From Moringa oleifera (lineage: Eukaryota; Streptophyta; Magnoliopsida; Brassicales; Moringaceae), in NCBI GenBank assembly GCA_021397835.1, contig JAJFZO010000566.1, forward strand, positions 4,340,001-4,404,000: a DNA stretch of 64,000 nucleotides. Reading direction: 5' to 3'. How positions within the stretch are numbered: position 1 is the first letter of the stretch; the number at the start of each line of letters is the position of its first letter. Both the position numbers and the translations under genes were made by a program. The notes beneath the pieces are model-generated. The model was not told the DNA's origin, did not search any database, and saw only the letters and a program-made list of their open reading frames with translations. Below, one piece after another: positions 59,881 to 64,000 of this stretch.

Positions 59881-60565
59881 TCATGGTCGGGCAATGGGAG
59901 CCAACATCATGATCGGGCAGAAGCCAAAGCTTGATCTCATGGCCAGTTAATGGATTTTGTCACCAGCATTCTTGATGACTAGGTTGGGCAAGTTATGGAT
60001 TTTGAGAACCAAATTCTTGGTGAACAGATTGGAAGCAGCTATTTGATGACCTCTCAATATCTCAGACGATGGAGCGTTGAAACACTGATGTAAATAAACA
60101 GGATTTCTTGGTGGAAGTAACTGATGCGCGATTCCAGGGTCGGCCATGGGCTTGCTTGATCCTAAGATCGGGCATAAGCTTGTCGAGCCCCATGGTCAAG
60201 AATAAGAAAGCAGGAGAACGACCCCCATGATCGGGCGACAAGAGCCCGGCCTCATGCTGATGATTTGCTTTTTATGTATTAATCTTCATAGTGTAACTAC
60301 AGCATAGTCTGTAGGTACGTTGGGTGCCATGGGTGATAGCTTTCATAAATATCTACACGAGGTTTGGATTCAAGAGAACAAAACAGAAAAAAGTAAAGTA
60401 TTACAGGGAAAGGTAGAAACATCAGTGGAAGATTTTAAGGAGGAAGAGACAATGTACTGGGAGGGTAGTGAGTCTCTAAGCCATTGCCCGATTACCACAA
60501 TCGGGTAAGCAATTGCTTGATGACCATGGTCGGGCAACAGGTTCCTGACCCTGATATCGGGCAGT
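59872..60565. repeat. Cluster of CCCGA / TCGGG motifs with hairpin pairs
   Basis: The motif TCGGGC or its complement recurs about nine times, for example at 59872-59892 (gcccgac...gtcgggc, 7-bp stem), 59913, 60165, 60229 and 60486-60506 (gcccgatt...aatcgggt), plus about 60528 and 60557. Many are preceded by 'atgatc' or 'catggt'. The spacing is irregular. Function is unknown. Confidence 0.6.
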
Positions 60566-61251
60566 TGATTTGCCTGATGCTTGTTTTGAAGAGAAGAGAC
60601 CCAAAATCTTACATTGAAGGATAAAGGGATGCTCCTTTTGAATCTCGATCACGATGAAAAAAAGTGGACTAATGAGGAAGAATTGATTTGAATTCCAATC
60701 CTTGTTATAACATTCCAGTAATAAGAAGAGCGAAAATCCCAGCTATATGACTATGAGAAAAAGTAGTGACCTGATTAGTCGAAGGTTGTTTTGGAGATCG
60801 AGACTGAGCATGGTAATGGGACAACCTGATCTTTGGGCTCTAATGATTGACCATGATAGTATTGGTCAAAGATGGGTGAAAATTGGAGGATTGATCCCGA
60901 CCATACATTAAGTGCGCAGGGGTTGGGTATTAGCAACAATGATATGAAAATTTGGGCTATGCGCTTGCAGAATCTTCTCTGATCCAAAGAGTATTGGCAC
61001 TTAATAGAATAAAAAATTCCCACAGTAGAAGACGGAGTTGTGATAGCAGACGCACAGAAAGAAACAATGGAGGCGCTGCGACTCTAAGATCCAAAGGTGA
61101 AAGATTACCTCTTTCAAGCCATTGATTGCATTATCATAGAGATAATCCTTGACAAAGGGAGTTCAAAGAGCATATGGACTCTATGAAGCAAAAATAGGAG
61201 GGGTCAACATAAGTCAAGAGAGCTTAATTGACTTTGAGAAGAGAATTTTAG

Positions 61252-61653
61252 GTGCTGCAAATGAAAGAAGGGGAGAAGCTAGATGAGGATTTTGCTGGGT
61301 CACTGACTATTGCAAATAAGATAAAAGTTCATAAAAAGAGGATGGTCATAATCATTGAGAAGATTTTGAGATCAATGACATCCAGATTTGGTTACGTGGC
61401 ATGTTCCATAGAGGGGGCCAACGATTTGGGCAAAGTTACCATATATAGGCTTCAAAGTAGCTTACTTGTTCATGAACAAAGAATGAATAGTTTTAATAGA
61501 GGTGATGAACAAGTTTTAAATGTCTCATATAAAGGCGAAAGCGGCAGAGGTAGAGGTAGAGGTGGTCGAAGTGCATCTCGATGGCGTGAAGAGGTAGAGG
61601 CAGGCAAGGATTTAACAAAGCGCTTGTGGTTTGCTACGAGTGCCACAGCCTAG
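61252..61653 (+). pseudogene. Copia-3 gag fragment
   Basis: A 133-codon open piece with the UBN2-type gag signature MKEGEKLDEDFAGSLTIANK, then IIEKILRSMTSRFGYV and LQSSLLVHEQRM. A Gly/Arg-rich stretch follows before a short zinc knuckle remnant (CYEC in the next frame). Upstream gag sequence is present from about 61080 in a different frame. Confidence 0.85.
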
Positions 61654-61919
61654 GACACTTCATTATGTCGAATTAGATGAAGAAATGTTGTTGACGATTC
61701 AACGGATCTCCATAATTCTAAGAAAAGAACGATGTGGTTTTTCGACTCAGATTGCAGTGCAGCCATGTGACTGGAGATAGGCAATGGTTTCTAGACCCAC
61801 ATCTAGATGAATATTTTAGGCAGGTTGTGAAACTGAACAATAACACCAAAATGACAGTACGGGGAAGGTTAGCATCAACCTACGAGTCAATGGCACAAGT
61901 CAAGTAGGGGATACTTGCA

Positions 61920-62500
61920 GGAGTTTGGGATAGACGACACCGAAGTTTTTGCACTTGTAGCTCACTGGGATACCATTCGAATGATTCTAGCCCTTGCCAC
62001 TTCCAACGGTGGGAACGTGTACCAACTCGATGTGAAAAACGCTTTCTTGCATGGGGAATCGAATGAGGTAGTGTCTATTGAGTAACCCCAAGTCTATGAA
62101 GTAAAGGGAAAAGAACACAAGGTTTATAGACTCAAGAAGGTCATATATGGACTCAAACAAGCTCCTCCAGCTTGGTACAACAAAATCAAGTCCTATTTCA
62201 TAACAGAAGGTTTCAAAAGGTTTTGAAATGGACATACTTTTTTTGCAATGGGAAAAGGAGGAGGGAAATTGCTTACAGTGAGTGTGTACTTTTGATGATC
62301 TCATCTTCACAAGGAATAAAGAAGAAATGTTCAAAAAATTCAAAAATTCTATGAAACAAGAATTTGGCATGTTTGATCTTGGGAAAATATAAAACTTTCC
62401 GGTGTGGAAGAGGTGCAATGCAGTGAAGGAATCTTTATCAACAATATATATACATATGTGTGCTAATAAAGTGCTCCAAAAAGTTTGGCATGAAAAAGAG
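61920..62500 (+). pseudogene. Copia-3 reverse transcriptase remnant
   Basis: The block LDVKNAFLHGE (about 62024-62056) carries the catalytic Asp, then VYRLKKVIYGLKQAPPAWYNKIKSYF is at 62122-62200. After about 62220 the frame is lost and the YVDD pair is not readable. The large minus-strand open frame at 61987-62520 overlaps this and is a shadow. Confidence 0.85.
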
Positions 62501-63130
62501 TAATCTAGTAAAATATCCATTATAGTGGGTCTTAAACTAGTAAAATCTGAAGGTGGCGCCGGTGATGATGCAACTGCTTACAAACAAATCGTGGGTAGTC
62601 TCATGTACATGACTGTCACTAGGCCCGACTTAACTTGTTGGTGAGCTTAATCAGCAGATTTTATGGAGAGGCCAACTGAGTTGCATCAACAAGCTGTGAA
62701 GAGAGCTCCTTGTTGCTTAAAGGGAACTACAGTTGGGAATCTTTTACAAAAGAGGTGGAGAAGCGAAGTTGGTGACAGGCGCTGCTTCTTGCGCATACCA
62801 AAGTATGTGGATGCCTATGATTCTTGAAAAGATTGGCCAGAAACAAATTAAGTGCATTGATGTTTATTGTGACAGTAGCTGTGCAATTAAATTATCGTAG
62901 AATTGGCCGATTATGCATGGTAGGAGTAAACACATTGATGTTAGATTTCATTTCTTTGTGAGGACAGAGATGTGAGATTGGAGCATTGTGGTTCGAAGGA
63001 TCAGTTGGCAGATATTATGACTAAGTCTTTGAGTCTCGAGGTATTCATAAGATTGAGAGAGCTGCTTGGAATATGTTTGGCACCATAGATAAAGTTAGTG
63101 CAACTTGCAAATTGCTCGTCAAATTAAGGG

Positions 63131-63305
63131 AGGTTTTGTTACGAAACCTCGTGACTCCATCTCTGTTGTTGCTTCTGTTAACAATGTCCTGATTTGTAGA
63201 ACTCTAGTTTTGTAATTATAAAACCACAGTATCTTTCATTCAATGAGCATGCTTTTGATCTCCTAGTTTATTTGTGCTTTCTGATTAGAGCTTGAGAGTA
63301 CAACA
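63131..63305 (+). repeat. Candidate 3' LTR of Copia-3
   Basis: It begins just after the purine-rich tract and includes 'tgttaacaatg' and poly-A-signal-like 'caatgag'. No matching 5' LTR was recognised, so the call rests on position only. Confidence 0.35.
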
Positions 63306-63309
63306 GTTC

Positions 63310-63470
63310 CAAAGGTTGCCTTCAAAGGATGTTTGGCATAACCAAATGCGATTGTAGCCAGTGAACCATCAATGAGAGCCCTAACCCTTCCTCTGTAGCT
63401 TGCGTCCATATGATCGATCAGATCCAAGCAAACAATGATGATATTAAGCTGCTTCCTATCTGCAAACTGT
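63310..63470 (-). pseudogene. Exon-like minus-strand fragment, family unknown
   Basis: On minus, about 54 codons are open and protein-like (DRKQLNIIIVCLDLIDHMDA, then RGRVRALIDGSLATIAFGYA), directly after 'ctaacag', a good intron acceptor, and ending near 'ggaact|gtt'. Composition differs from the flanking AT-rich DNA. I do not recognise the domain. It may be a leftover host exon next to the Copia-3 insertion. Confidence 0.3.
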
Positions 63471-63767
63471 TAGTACTCCATGCTAACATAATTTCTTGAG
63501 GATTAAACCTCACAATCCCATTTTCGTGAGGAAGGAATTCTGTAGAATATCTCTTTTGTTCCATCTAATTTTTTCAAATCATACTTTAAGCTATAATTTC
63601 TTAAATATCATATTATTTTGAGCATATAAATATACCAAATTGATTTCCTCATAACCAAAGGCAATAATCAACTTTAATCCACTATAATAGTTAATGAATC
63701 TCACTTAATTTTATGTCTGAAAATACCTCATTAACATACCATGTTTCTAACAGTGTCTTGTAATAAA

Positions 63768-64000
63768 CTTGAGATGCTTGCTACTCAGCTGTCAAGATTA
63801 TGCAATCTTGCCCTGAATTAGGCTTATCTCTCAAGTGATCTCCATGTTTTGTCATTAGTTTCAGTTTCCATTTATGGAGGAAGACTGCTTTCAGGGTTTT
63901 CTGGGTCTCGGGTAACACAAGTGATCATGACAATAAAAGTAGGAAGGATCCAGAGGCTGTGAAAGATAGTCAGATGATCATCTACAAAGATCAAGAATTC
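63768..64000 (+). repeat. Family X copy, inverted, truncated by window end
   Basis: Runs of identity with the reverse complement of 46495-46265 include 'cttgagatgcttgctactc', 'cttgccctgaatt', 'gtttcagtttccattt', 'gggttttctgggt' and 'gatcaagaattc'. Several small indels and the loss of the TATA-like sequence separate it from copies 1 and 2. The ORF region would lie beyond 64000. Confidence 0.8.

Larger units (their letters stand above)
60840..63300 (+). mobile_element. Copia retrotransposon remnant lacking integrase (Copia-3)
   Basis: Gag is readable from about 61080 (KVKDYLFQAID) through 61252-61653 (LQMKEGEK, EKILRSMTSRFGYV, LQSSLLVHEQRM, Gly/Arg-rich tail and a knuckle start). Protease follows (about 61700-61890), then reverse transcriptase directly (about 61920-62500, LDVKNAFLHGE, YRLKKVIYGLKQAPPAWY). 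RNase H remnants run to about 63080, with MTKSLSLEVF near 63020. No integrase core lies between. A purine tract (aagggagg) ends near 63134, and candidate 3' LTR sequence follows. Stops are frequent. Confidence 0.85.

Noticed and set aside
61987..62520. 177-codon minus-strand open frame
   Set aside because: Lies antisense to clear Copia reverse transcriptase motifs; a shadow.

Overview
The window looks like gene-poor, transposon-rich nuclear DNA of a dicot-type flowering plant. It has very AT-rich spacers, plant PPR and LOB-domain (LBD) sequences, three kinds of decayed LTR retrotransposon, a Mutator-like element and an endogenous caulimovirid. I cannot name the species. Only one gene looks intact: an intronless-in-CDS P-class pentatricopeptide repeat (PPR) protein at 9186-11345. 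I found no rRNA, tRNA or CRISPR array.

Layout: (1) 1-1280, AT-rich spacer. (2) 1281-7320, a badly decayed Ty1/Copia element with two recognisable LTRs, a degraded Met-tRNA primer site and a probable nested AT-rich insertion. (3) 8600-11345, the PPR gene with its leader. (4) 13640-13905, a diverged member of a local repeat family (called 'family X' here). (5) 14290-17680, a decayed Ty3/Gypsy element cut off inside the integrase C-terminus. (6) 17680-28530, about 10.9 kb of endogenous caulimovirid (old pararetrovirus) sequence in three blocks: a minus-strand block, a plus-strand block and a minus-strand near-complete unit. The last two form a large inverted repeat centred near 22310, with facing TATA boxes. 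(7) 29460-33200, a second Copia element. (8) 33960-43140, a large MULE with two convergent decayed genes: a DUF1985/Ulp1-like cysteine protease gene on plus and a MuDR-type transposase on minus. (9) 43141-48200, a 115-nt imperfect hairpin, two indel-free family X copies (about 98% identical) 1620 bp apart, and a T18-G52 homopolymer between them. (10) 48201-58800, AT-rich spacer with tandem repeats and microsatellites. (11) 58838-59373, an LBD41-like pseudogene, followed by an unidentified protein-like fragment and a cluster of CCCGA/TCGGG motifs. (12) 60840-63300, a third Copia element lacking integrase. (13) an exon-like minus-strand fragment and another family X copy that runs off the window end.

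All the mobile elements are broken by stops and frameshifts, so none is expected to be autonomous. The most notable structures are the inverted caulimovirid locus, which could give double-stranded RNA, and the MULE carrying an Ulp1-like gene. Family X, the 44.4 kb hairpin and the LBD pseudogene are the best secondary leads. All family calls come from reading motifs in the translated sequence; no database search was run.
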